From: Erinaceus europaeus
Taxonomy: Eukaryota; Chordata; Mammalia; Eulipotyphla; Erinaceidae
Direction of reading: 5' to 3'
DNA: 64,000 bases
Assembly: GCF_950295315.1 (NCBI RefSeq)
Contig: NC_080176.1
Location: forward strand, 34,561,006-34,625,005
The notes below the pieces were generated by a model. It searched no databases and was not told where the DNA came from. It saw only the letters and a program-made list of their open reading frames with translations. The number at the start of each line of letters is the position of its first letter. Positions within the stretch are counted from its first letter, which is position 1. Positions 19,921 to 29,439 of the stretch are shown here, in pieces. The position numbers were made by a program, and so were the translations under genes.

Positions 19921-20348
19921 TGTTGTTGAGCCAGATGTTGTTGTTCGTGGGCCGCGGAGAAGAGAGAGGGGGTCTGGAGCGAAGAGGAAACACAAATCTT
20001 TATTTGCGCTGGCACCTTAGAGTTGGGTGCTAGAGAAGCAGGTTGGGCCACGTGGAGGTAGCAAAAATGGCCGCCTCACGCAGTAACCTTTCCTGCGTCT
20101 GAACACCAGAGTGAAGCACTGGCAAGAGAGTGAGGTGCAGAAAATGAAGGGTTTTTATAGGAGTAGCTTTCACAAGAATGGGAGGGGGGAGGAGTAACCA
20201 AAGCACTCCAAATATTGTGGGGATATAGACAATGTCCTGAGGGCATAATATGGTGGAACAGGCACTCCCAGAATATCCCAACTCTCACGGGAACTAGTAG
20301 CCTGAGGGGAAAACATGGCAGAGGTGAATGCATCTGCACAATTTCCCA
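19921..20348 (-). mobile_element. ERV1 5' LTR, 428 bp
   Basis: Minus-strand order: TGGGAAATTG start, TATA box 'ctataaaaac' (20160-20151), 'aataaa' (20004-19999), ending CTCAACAACA next to the leader. Matches 12341-12826 except for the U3 duplication there and about 20 substitutions. Confidence 0.92.
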
Positions 20349-21430
20349 GCAAGAATACATTAACAAAACCATAGGATAGGAGGGGTACAGCTCCACACAA
20401 TTCCCACCACCCAATCTCCATATCCCATCCCCTCCCCTGATAGCTTTCCCATTCTCTATCCCTCTGGGAGCATGGTCGTTGTGGGTTGCAGAAGGTGGAA
20501 GGTCTGGCTTCTGTAATTGCTTCCTGCTGAACATGGACATTGACTGGTTGGTCCATACTCCCAGTCTGCCTCTCTCTTTCCCTAGTAGGGTGGGTCTCTG
20601 GGGAAGCAGTGCTCCAGGGCACGTTGGTGGGGTCTTCAGTCCAGGGAAGCCTGGCTGGCATCCTGATGGCATCTGGAACCTGGTGGCGGAAAAGAGAGTT
20701 AACATACAAAGCCAAACAAATTGTTGAGCAATCATGGACCCAAAGGTTGGAATAGTGGAGAGGAAGTATTGGGGGGGGGGGTACTCACTGCAAACTCTAG
20801 TGTACTTCTGCTTTCAGGTATATATTTTGCACTTGTTTATGGATATGTGTGAACGTATGCTCTCTCTCACAGAACCTGGTCTATAGGTTTTGGGACTTTG
20901 TTAGAAAGTGAACCACCTGGGACGGATTTAGAGAATATTATGAAAGAAAAGGTCTCACCGAGTAATGAAGCTGAAGGGTTGTCGTTCCATACCTGAAGTC
21001 TCTGGACACAGTCTGAGCTGAAGCATGTTGAGGTGGCAATTGTTGCGTTGATTAGGTTGCGATCGGCAGATGCAATATTATTTGATATGAATTGGGAGAG
21101 GCATGCGGGAAAGTGGGCCCTATCCTGAGGTTCCAGGACTGGGGGAAGTAGGGGCTCTCTAGTGGAGATGTGAGGTTCCTGCTGTCTTAGGGTTCAAAAA
21201 GACAATGGATAGTTAATGTTATCATCACATTATTTGGTAATTGGATTAACTTTGAAAAGTCCTTTTGTTAGGGTTTGCTGTATAGTACCCAGTATCTTGT
21301 ATATAGCTGTGCCACCCATTGCTTCTGATCTACTTGGTCTAGACTTTTGAGAGAGCCCACATATCAAATACACAGCCTATATATTAAAAAGACTCAGTCT
21401 GTGTTTTAAAAACCTCGAGACATACAATCA
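20349..21430 (-). mobile_element. LAR sequence resuming after ERV1, antisense
   Basis: 'attaacaaaaccataggatag' continues the repeat entered by ERV1 at 12340. The part up to about 20815 matches 2513-3055 closely; the rest, to about 21430, is only weakly matched by the + strand copies. Confidence 0.65.
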
Positions 21431-21773
21431 ATTTTCCCCCTCTCATATTAATTAACTAGTGATTTATATGACTACACTTTAATAGGAGTGTACATAAACA
21501 CCATTCCCATCACCAAAAGAATATGTTCCATCACCATCCACCCACCCCCACCCCTCACCACAGGGTTATTACTTTGGTGCCCTAATTTCAATTTAGTCAG
21601 ATCCCGCTTTTAGTTTCCCTTTCAGAACTTCTTTCTCAACTTCTATTGACTTGTGGGATCATCCCATACTCATCTTTATCTTTCTGACTTAGTTCACTTA
21701 ACATAATTCCTTCTAGCTCTGTCCAAGATGGGTCAGAGAAGGTGGGTTCATTGTTCTTGATAGCTGTATAGTA
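21431..21773 (-). mobile_element. older L1 3' UTR / ORF2 end, antisense
   Basis: 'tttctgacttagttcacttaac' and 'gctctgtccaagatgggtcag' correspond to the antisense L1 3' end seen at 3300-3345 and 57475-57520, but are more diverged. Confidence 0.7.
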
Positions 21774-22140
21774 TCTGCTTTATATCTTAATGCTTTTTCA
21801 CCCACCAAGTTGCAGATGCTAACATGAAGCCAATCTGACTTCCCTAGGCAGATGACCTCATCAATATACCCTGGATTTTCACCTCTGCAGAGCCCTGCTC
21901 CACTAGGGAAAGATAGGGACAGGGTGGGAGTATGGATTGACCTATCAGTGCCCATGTCCAGTGGAAAAGCAATTATAGAATCCGGACCTTCCACCTCTGC
22001 AGCCCATAATAATTGTGGGTCCATGCTTCCAGAAGGATAAAGAATAGGAACATTTTCAGTGAAGGGGGAGGGATATAGAACTTTGGTGGTGAAAATTGTG
22101 TGAATTTGTACCCTCTTGTCCTATGGTCTTATTGATATAT
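21774..22140 (+). mobile_element. LAR copy, right arm
   Basis: Begins with the duplicated 'tctgctttatatctt' and continues 'aatgctttttcacccaccaag', the sequence that follows this block in the intact copy at 592. It ends A/T-rich next to a SINE. Confidence 0.8.
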
Positions 22141-22149
22141 TTTTATTTT

Positions 22150-22920
22150 ATTTAATTTTATTATTTTATTTTTTGCCTCCAGGGTTATTGCTGGGGTTCG
22201 CTGCCTGCACTACGAATCCACTGCTCCTGGAGACTATTTTTTCTCACTTTGTTGCCCTTGTTGTTACCCTTGTTGTTGTCATTATTACTGTTGTCATTGC
22301 TGCTGCTGTTTTTGGACAGGACAGAGAGAAATTGAGAGAGAAGGGAAGACAGAGAAGGGGAGAGAAAGACACCTGCAGACCTGCTTCACCACCCGTGAAG
22401 CGACCCCCTTGCATGTGGGGAGCCGGGGGCTCAAACTGGGATCCTTATGCAGGTCTTTGCAGTTTGTGCCATTGTTGTGGGTCTAAGCAAGGAAGACAAC
22501 TCGAGATCACGGTCTAATTATGAGAGTCTTAATTACCTGACTGGGCCCAGCCGAGGACTGTCTCACAGCAATGGAGGAGAGCAGCAGCAGTCCTTGTTAC
22601 ACAGCTGGTTATATAGGCATAGATCACAACTTCTTGCAAGCAAGCAAGGTACAGAAGCTAATATGGGAAGTTAATTTTAGAACTCTAATTAAGTTTAGAA
22701 CTCCCCCTTTTTGACCCTCCACACCTTCTTTTCAGAGAAATATACACTTACTTACTACTTCCTCTTTATTCAGAGTACTGGAACTCTAGTGGGGCATGAA
22801 CTTTCTTGGAACTCATCGATACTGGCAGGGTCACTGGGGGGCCAAGATGGTGCTCCTCAGGTCAAGCCCTTACACCATGTGCACTTAACCTGGGGCGCCA
22901 CTGCCCAGCTCCCACAATTG
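22150..22920 (-). mobile_element. S1 SINE (long form), antisense, split by an LTR
   Basis: The left part runs to 'gcagtttgtgccat' (22472). The head resumes at 22875, 'ccatgtgcacttaacctggggcgccac'. The interruption falls inside the tRNA-like region. Confidence 0.85.
22473..22874 (-). mobile_element. solo LTR inside an S1 SINE, antisense
   Basis: TG...CA ends ('tgttgtgggtc' to 'gcccttaca') with 'ccat' on both sides. Read on minus it has a TATA-like 'cctatataacc' (about 22613). No retroviral coding sequence accompanies it. Its family is unknown. Confidence 0.6.
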
Positions 22921-23117
22921 GGATTTCTTTGAGGACTCACTAGGACAGCAAGTCCTAGGGCAATTAGGTCAGCACAGGCTGGCAGTGGAGTGGGAGTTTG
23001 GGCCTGGAACTTCAGATCCTCAGGTGTGAGAGTTTCTTTGCATAACCAGTGTGCTATCTATCCTCTGCCCTGTTTCATCTTTTGGTCACAAGTGAGTCAT
23101 TAAGATAAAATCTGCTT

Positions 23118-23410
23118 ATAGGGAGGTGAGCGTTAGTGCAACAGGTTAAGCGCACATGGCGCAAAGTGCAAGGACCAGTGTAAGGATACTTGTTCGAGCC
23201 CCTAGCTTCCCACCTGCAGGGGAGTCGCTTCACAAGCAGTGAAGCAGTTCTACAGGTGTCTATCTTTCTCTCCCCCTCTCTGTCTTCCCCTCCTCTCTCC
23301 ATTTCTCTCTGTCCTATCCAATAACGAAGACATCAATAATAACTACAACAATAATAAAACAACAAAGGCAACAAAGGGAATAAATAAAATAAATAAATAA
23401 ATATTTTTTA
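23118..23410 (+). mobile_element. S1 SINE, sense
   Basis: 'gcgttagtgcaacaggttaagcgc ... cacctgcaggggagtcgct' with (CAA)n and '(aaat)n' tail. Confidence 0.9.
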
Positions 23411-23426
23411 AAACTCTACTTACAGT

Positions 23427-23735
23427 GAGTCAGGCGGTAGCACAGTGGGTTAAGCGCAGGTGGAGCAAAGCACAAGGACCGGTGTAAGGATACCGGTTTG
23501 AGCCCCCTGGCTCCCCACCTGCAGAGGAGTCACTTCACAGGCGGTGAAGAAGGTCTGCAGGTGTATATCTTTCTCTCTCCCTCTCTGTCTTCTCCTGCTC
23601 TCCCCATTTCTCTCTGTCCTATCCAACAAAGACTGACGACATCAATAATAGCTACAACAACAAAACAACAAGGGCAACAAAAGTGAATAAGTAAATAAGT
23701 AAATAAATAAATATATTTAAAAAATCTACTTACAG
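23427..23735 (+). mobile_element. S1 SINE, sense
   Basis: 'gtcaggcggtagcacagtgggt' head and full tail. 'ctacttacagt' at 23415-23425 and again at 23726-23736 is the target duplication. Confidence 0.92.
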
Positions 23736-23824
23736 TTAAAAAGCCCTCTGATTGGTTTGGGCTCACATATCCCACATGGAAGATAAAGTACAGATAAATC
23801 ACTGTCAACATAACAAGGGTTTTT

Positions 23825-24085
23825 TAAAAAAAATATTTTATTTATTTTCCTTTTTGCTGCCCTTGTTGTTTTTATCATTGTTATGATTGTTATTATTATT
23901 GTCATTGCTGTCACTGTTGTTGGATAGGACAGGAGAAATGGAGAGAGGAAGGTAAGAGAGAAAGGGGGAAAAGAAAGATAGACACCTGCGGACCTGCTTC
24001 ATTGCTTGTGAAGCGAGCCCCTGCAGGCGGGAGCCGGGGGCTCAAACTGGAATCCTTACTCTGGTCCTTGTGCTTCATGCAAATA
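23825..24085 (-). mobile_element. S1 SINE, antisense, head truncated
   Basis: Tail and body are present ('ccctgcaggcgggagccggggg'), ending at 'ccttgtgcttcatgc' before the A box. Confidence 0.85.
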
Positions 24086-24133
24086 AATTCTAAAAACCTT
24101 GCAAGTAAGAGTTAGTACCTCTACTTTTTAATT

Positions 24134-24428
24134 TTTAAATATTTATTTATTTATTTTCCCTTTTGTTGTCCTTGTTGCCTTTATTGTTGTTGTAGTTATT
24201 GTTGTTGTTATTGATGTCGCTGTTGTTGGATAGGACAGAGAGAAATGGAGAGAGAAGGGGAAGACAGAGAGAGGGAGAGAAAGATAGACACTTGCAGACC
24301 TGCTTCACTGCTTGTGAAGCGACTCTTCTGCAAGTGGGGAGCCAGGGGATAGAACCCGGATCCTTACGCTGGTCCTTGTGCTTCGTGTCACTTGCGCTTA
24401 ACCTGCTGCGCTACTGCCAGAATCCTGT
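24134..24428 (-). mobile_element. S1 SINE, antisense
   Basis: Complete antisense copy ending 'cctgctgcgctactgccagaatcc'. Confidence 0.9.
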
Positions 24429-24430
24429 AC

Positions 24431-24490
24431 TGTTGGGCATTACGCCCTGCTCCATCGTTGATACTATGGTCTATTTACATAATCACTTTT
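24431..24490 (+). mobile_element. 60-base LTR end fragment
   Basis: 'tgttgggcattacgccctgc' and the next 40 bases are nearly identical to the start of the solo LTR at 25235. The fragment stops abruptly where L1 sequence begins. Confidence 0.75.
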
Positions 24491-25234
24491 AAAGCTCTTC
24501 CAAAAGATTAAAGACACACGAATACTCCCTTCAAGCTTCTATGAAGCCAACATCTCCCTGATACTAAAAGCAAACAGGAATACAACAATACAACAAAACA
24601 AACAAAAAACTACAGGCAAATATCTCTGATGAACATAGATGCTAAAATACTGAACAAAATTCTAGCCAACTGGATACAGCAGTATATTAAAAAGATTGTG
24701 CGTTATGACCAATGGGGTTTATCCCAGAGGTGCAAAGTTGGTTTAATATATATAAATCAATCAATGTGATCCACCATATCAATAAATGCAAGACCAAAAA
24801 ACCACATGGTTATATCAATAGATGCACAGAAAGCCTTTGACAAACTCCAATATCCCTTCATGACCAAAACACTACAAAAATGGGAATAGATGGAAAATTC
24901 TTTGACAGTGGAGTTCATATATAGCAAACCTACGATAACATCATACTCCATGGTGAAAATCTGGAAGCATTCCCCCTCAGATCAGGTACTAGATAGGCTG
25001 CCCACTATCATTGATTGTCAGAAAAATGAAAATAAAGACAACAATGAAATACCACTTCATTCCTGTGAGAATGTAACACATCAGAAAAGGTAGCAACAAT
25101 AAATGTTGGAAAGGTTGTGGGGACAAAGGAACGCTCTTGCATTGCTGGTGGGAATGACAATTGGTCAAACCCATGTGGAGAGCAATCTGGAGAATTCTCA
25201 GAAGGCTAGAAATGGACCTACCCTACTGACCCTG

Positions 25235-25702
25235 TGTTGGGCATTACGCCCTGCTCCATCATTGATATTATGATCTATTTACATAATCATTTTTTGCCTG
25301 AGACTCGCCCTGCCTGCAGGGTATTGGTTTATCCCATTGGTTAAAACCTTCCCAACAGCTGCTATGGAAGCTTTCTACGTTTGTGCTCTTTTCTTTTTTC
25401 CACCCCCTCTCCTAGCCATTTCCTTTTCCCACTTGCCACTTTCAGTTCTTCTTCTTCTAGAGTCTGCCCTTCTTCCGTAGCCAGTCAACAGCGTCAGGTT
25501 GAGCCTGATGTAAAGTAAAGAGATATATAAAAAGCTTTGTCTCTTATTAAAGGCATTGCATTGCATTCCTGCTCAGCCACAAGTTCTTGGTCTCTCCCCC
25601 GCATCGCTGAGTAAGCAGCAGCCCAGGTTGGCTCCGGTCAAGTTCTCTACAACCCAGAGAGCACGTGCCCCGGAAGAAACACCTCCTCATGCTAGCCCGA
25701 CA
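25235..25702 (+). mobile_element. solo LTR with 6-bp target duplication
   Basis: Begins 'tgttgggcatt' and ends 'gctagcccgaca', with 'accctg' at 25229-25234 and 25703-25708. A TATA-like 'atatataaaaag' (about 25526) and 'attaaa' (about 25547) are in promoter-then-polyA order. A 6-bp duplication is typical of class II (betaretrovirus-like) elements. Confidence 0.88.
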
Positions 25703-25899
25703 ACCCTGCAATTCCTCTCCTGGGGATATATCCTAAGGAACCCAACATACCCATCCAAAAAGATTTGTTCCAAGCAGCACACTTTGTAATAGCCAAAACC
25801 TGGAAGCAAGCCAAGTGTCCAACAACAGATGAGTGGCTGAGCAAGTTGTGGTAGATATACACAATGGAATACTACTCAGCTACTAAAAATGGTGAATTC

Positions 25900-26111
25900 T
25901 GGGGCCGGGTGGTGGTGCACCTGGTTGAGTGCACATGTTTCAGTGCTCAAAGACCCAGGTTTGAGCCCCCATTCCCCACCTGCAGGGGGAAAGCTTTGCA
26001 AGTGGTGAAGCAGTGCTGCAGGTGTCTCTCTTTCTCTCTCCCTCTCTATCTCCCATACCCTCTCAATTTCTGGCTGTTCTTATCCAATAAAGATAATTAA
26101 AAAATTTTTTT
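25900..26111 (+). mobile_element. S2 SINE inside L1, sense
   Basis: 'ggggccgggtggtggtgcacc' head and 'tatccaataaagataatt' tail. 'aaatggtgaattc' at 25887-25899 and 26112-26124 is the target duplication. Confidence 0.93.
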
Positions 26112-26194
26112 AAATGGTGAATTCACTTTCTTCACCTAAGCTTGGATAGAGCTTGAAGGAATAATGCTAGGCAAGATAAGCCAAAGCAAGTTAA

Positions 26195-26287
26195 GCCACT
26201 CTGGTACACGGGCTACCAGGGATTGCACTTGGGACCTCATGCTTGAGAGTCCAATGTTTTATGAACTGTGCTACCTGCTGTACCACG
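26195..26287 (-). mobile_element. S3 SINE fragment, antisense
   Basis: 'ggacctcatgcttgagagtcc' and 'tacctgctgtaccac' are the antisense S3 head. Confidence 0.75.
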
Positions 26288-26324
26288 GATTATGTTTTTC
26301 ATAAAGGCCTTTCTTCTTCTTTTT

Positions 26325-26510
26325 AAATGTTAATTGCTTTTTTTTTTTTACTTGATAGGACAGAGAGGGAGATAGAGAGACACCTGCAGTACTGCTTCAC
26401 TGATCATGAAGTGTACCCCAACCCTGGCAGGTGAGGAGGGAGACTTGAACCAGGATCTTTGCATATGGTAATGTGTGCACTCAACCAGGTGTGCCACCAC
26501 CTGTCCCCAA
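26325..26510 (-). mobile_element. S2 SINE, antisense
   Basis: 'gggagatagagagacacctgc' body and 'gcactcaaccaggtgtgccacc' head. Confidence 0.85.
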
Positions 26511-26514
26511 GGCC

Positions 26515-26840
26515 TTTTTTTTTTTTTTGCCTACAGGATTGTCGCTGGGGCTCCCATTTTGTTGCCCCTGTTGTTGCCCCTTTTGTTGTTGTTATTGTTG
26601 CTATTGGTGGTGTTGTTGTTGGATTGGACAGAAAGAAATTGAGAGAGAAGGGGAAGACAGAAAGGCAGAGAGAAAGATAGACAACTGCAGACCTGCTTCA
26701 CCATGAAGTGACTCCTGTAGACATGCTTCACCGTGAAGTGACTCCCCTGTAGGTGGGGAGCCGGGGACTCCAACCCGGATCCTTACCCCAGTCTTTGCAC
26801 TTCGAGCCATTTGCTACCACCAGGCCATCTCTAGGGACTT
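26515..26840 (-). mobile_element. S1 SINE (long form), antisense
   Basis: Begins with the 'ttgcctacaggattgtcgctgggg' module. The 'gcttcaccntgaagtgactccnctgtag' body block is duplicated in tandem (about 26694-26750). Confidence 0.85.
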
Positions 26841-27114
26841 TTTTCAGGTTGAAATAATGTACTTCTATCCCTAGTTTGTTGAATGTTTTATCATGTTTTC
26901 TGCATATTGTCAAGTACTTATTCCATAAGATGGTCATGTCATCTTGGCAGTAGCATGGGCCTTAAATACATTGACTAGTGGTGTTCTTCTAAGATAAAGG
27001 AAAGGGTTATTTTTATTAGTGATTTTAAAATGATTAGCAAGATTGTAAGATTACAGAAGAGCAATTCCCCTACCAGAGTTGTGTCCTGTTTACTCCATTG
27101 GAAACTTCCCTATT
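26841..27114. other. unassigned intergenic sequence
   Basis: No exon or repeat recognised. Confidence 0.45.
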
Positions 27115-27297
27115 GTTTTTTTTCCCCATTTTTATTTATTTATTAGATAGAGACAGAGAGAAACTGAGAGGGAGAGATTAAGATTAATTCACCACTCATG
27201 AAGGTTTCCTCCTGCAGGTGGGGTCCATGGTCTTGAACCAGGGCCCTTGCACACTGTAATGTGTGTGCTTAACCAGGTGTGCCACTGCCTGACCCTG
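27115..27297 (-). mobile_element. S2 SINE, antisense
   Basis: 'tattagatagagacagagaga' tail side and 'cttaaccaggtgtgccactgcc' head side. Confidence 0.85.
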
Positions 27298-27304
27298 AAG
27301 TTTC

Positions 27305-27588
27305 CCTATTCTTTTAAATTTTTTAATATTTATTTATTCCCTTTTGTTGCCCTTGTTGTTTTATTGTTGTAGTTATTATTATTGTTGTTGTTGGATAGGA
27401 CAGAGAGAAATGGAGAGAGGAGGGGAAGACAGAAAGGGGGAGAAAGATAGACACCTGCAGACCTGCTTCAACGCTTGTGAAGAGACTCCCCTGCAGGTGG
27501 GGATCCGGGGGCTCAAACTGGGATCCTTATGCTGGTCCTTGTGCTTGTCACCTGCTCTTAACCCACTGTGCTACCGCCCGACTCCCCT
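27305..27588 (-). mobile_element. S1 SINE, antisense
   Basis: Complete antisense copy ending 'cactgtgctaccgcccgactccc', inserted at the end of a LAR copy. 'ccctatt' flanks both sides. Confidence 0.9.
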
Positions 27589-28030
27589 ATTTTAGGTATA
27601 GTCTAAGGAGCCCATGACTTTAGTTATTTTTGTTTGAGCTTGATAGCTAACATGCGGGTGGCCTAAAATTATTATCTGGAGAGATGATGTCAGAATTTAC
27701 AATGGGTCTAGAAAGCTGGATTAGGGCAGAGAGCAGCTCCCAAACATGAGTAAAGTATATAAATACCATTAACTACTTACCCCATTGCTGTGACTCTCAT
27801 ATATATTTATATTAAGCACAGAAGCCTGTGTGACCTCTGAGTTTCTGTCAGTCTGAGCTCACAGTCCATGTTCACAGTTGGGAACATTCTAGGCTGCACA
27901 TATATCAGGACCCATCTCCCTTGAGTGGAAGAGCAGGCTGACCAGCCTCCCTTCAGAGAGTGGGGAGTACCTACCATGTCCTACAGTGAGGGCAAGGACT
28001 GGGAGAGGCCCACAGGAGGGTTTATGATAA
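27589..28030 (-). mobile_element. LAR repeat, antisense
   Basis: Its reverse complement matches 61-480 in order: 'gaagggagg', 'ctagaatgttcc', 'gagctcagac', 'cacacaggcttctgtg', 'tttatatac' and 'tttgggagct'. This extends the family well upstream of its A-tailed end. Confidence 0.65.
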
Positions 28031-28255
28031 TGTTCTTTATGCAAGTTACCAGTGATGGTGGAGAGAGGGATCTATCTATCTAGGCCCATCATATCTATGT
28101 TGGAATCCAAGGATTCCCCAACTAGGGCCCTAGAAGATGTAAAATGTTACATTATTTTCCCTAAATCTGTTTCTGAACTGGTTGAGGAGAGTGTTTGCAT
28201 GCACTATTTATTTACTGGTGTATTTCCAGGCCTCACTCATAATTGATTCTGCTGC
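28031..28255. other. unassigned intergenic sequence
   Basis: Nothing recognised. Confidence 0.4.
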
Positions 28256-28259
28256 CCCC

Positions 28260-28440
28260 TGGCTGATTTTTCTTTTTCTTTTTTTAAAGAAAGAACAAAA
28301 GGGCCAGAGGGAGAGGGAGGGACACCATAGAACTGGAATGTCTCCTAATGTCTTGAGTTTACATATGGTGCTGGAGTTCAAACCTGGGCTCTGTGTATGG
28401 CAAGGCACACACATTATTGGGTGAGCTATCTCCAGGCCCT
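28260..28440 (-). mobile_element. degraded SINE, antisense
   Basis: 'gctggagttcaaacctgggctc' resembles an antisense B box and 'gggtgagctatctccaggccc' an antisense head. Family uncertain. Confidence 0.55.
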
Positions 28441-28537
28441 TGAATCAAGACAGCTGACCTTTTTATTTTTATTTTTATTTTTTAAAGGAGAAAATGACAT
28501 TTATTTGGAATGATCCATTCACATGAAATTTTCTTTT

Positions 28538-28830
28538 TAGGGAGTTGTGCTGTCGCACAGCGGGTTAAGTGCAGGTGGTGCAAAGCGCAAGGACTAGTGG
28601 AAGGATCCTGGTTTGAGCCCCTGGCTCCTCACCTGCAGGGGAGTTGCATCACAGGTGGTGAAGCAGGTCTGCAGGTGTCTATCTTTCTCTCTCCCTCTCT
28701 ATCTTCCCCTCCTCTTTTCATTTCTCTGTCCTTTCCAACAACAATAGCAGTAACAACAATGATAATAACTACAACAATAAAACAACAAGGGCAACAAAAA
28801 AGAATAAATAAATAAATATTAAAAAAAGAA
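28538..28830 (+). mobile_element. S1 SINE, sense
   Basis: 'ggagttgtgctgtcgcacagcggg' head with full tail. 'gaaattttcttttta' before and 'gaaaatttcttttta' after give the target duplication. Confidence 0.92.
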
Positions 28831-28837
28831 AATTTCT

Positions 28838-28980
28838 TTTTAGAGAGATATGTATTTATTAGTGATAGGGGAGAGAGAGAGAACCAGAGCATCACTCTGG
28901 CACATGTGATGTTGGACATCAGATATGGGATATCATGTTTGAGAGTACAATGATTTTTTTCATTGTGCCACATTTTGGGC
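28838..28980 (-). mobile_element. S3 SINE, antisense
   Basis: 'accagagcatcactctggcaca' and 'catgtttgagagtacaatg' are antisense S3 body. Confidence 0.8.
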
Positions 28981-29169
28981 CACTCATATGGGATTATCTG
29001 AAATCAAATGTTCCCTGATTGCAAAATAGTCATTGATAAATGTGCTCTGACACAATATTAATATTTATTTTCCAGCACAAAATCTTATTGAGCATTTATG
29101 TTTCTCACTTTCGCACTGGTATTCTTAGATCACAGCAAATTAAGACTTACATGAAACTTAGGGTTATCA

Positions 29170-29345
29170 TGATTTTCATTTTATTAGATAGTACAGAGAG
29201 AAATTGAGAGGGGAGGGGAGAAAGAGAAGGAGACAGAATGATAAGACACCTGCAGACCTGCTTCACAGCTTCACCTGCATCACTGCTCTTCACTGCTCTC
29301 CACCACTGTAGGTGGGGAGTGGGTGCTCAAACCCGGATCCTCCCT
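29170..29345 (-). mobile_element. S1-like SINE fragment, antisense
   Basis: 'cagagagaaattgagagggga' and 'cacctgcagacctgcttcac', ending at an antisense B box 'ctcaaacccggatcc'. Confidence 0.75.
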
Positions 29346-29392
29346 GGGCAGTGCTCTGGTAAAATAAATAACACTATCTTTTCTTCATTTTC

Positions 29393-29430
29393 TTGAAGAA
29401 GGAGAAGAAGGAGGAGGAGGAGGATAACAG
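29393..29430. repeat. purine-rich simple repeat
   Basis: (GAA)/(GGA) runs, possibly derived from a repeat tail. Confidence 0.75.
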
Positions 29431-29439
29431 GAGGAAGAG

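Larger units (their letters stand above)
12341..20348 (-). mobile_element. ERV1: near-complete betaretrovirus/type-D-like provirus, minus strand
   Basis: Read on the minus strand: 5' LTR (19921-20348), Lys-type primer-binding site, splice donor, gag, pro, pol (RT, RNase H, integrase), a second integrase-like piece, an env transmembrane remnant, a CTE-like element, a polypurine tract and the 3' LTR (12341-12826). By hand I count about 20 substitutions over about 428 aligned LTR bases (roughly 5%, many at CpG sites) plus one 58-base length difference. Stops, frameshifts and two SINEs make it non-functional. No exact target duplication is visible at the ends. Confidence 0.92.
12307..21773 (-). 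mobile_element. antisense LINE insertion later split by ERV1
   Basis: 'tctgctttatatctt' just before 12307 recurs from 21774, a 15-bp target duplication. The insertion starts with a T-rich (antisense A) tail and antisense LAR sequence (12307-12340, resuming at 20349), and ends in an antisense L1 3' UTR/ORF2 segment (21430-21773). Without the provirus it is about 1.46 kb. Confidence 0.75.
24491..26190 (+). mobile_element. L1 ORF2 fragments, sense, interrupted by an LTR and a SINE
   Basis: RT-region sequence (24500-25010, 'cttctatgaagccaacatct', 'gatgctaaaatactgaacaa') is joined after a deletion to the ORF2 C-terminal region (25020-25234) and resumes at 25703 and 26112. All frames carry stops. 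Confidence 0.85.

Noticed and set aside
12341..20348. ERV1 as a coding-competent provirus
   Set aside because: gag is frameshifted, pol has several stops, integrase lacks a zinc-binding cysteine, env is mostly gone and SINEs interrupt it.
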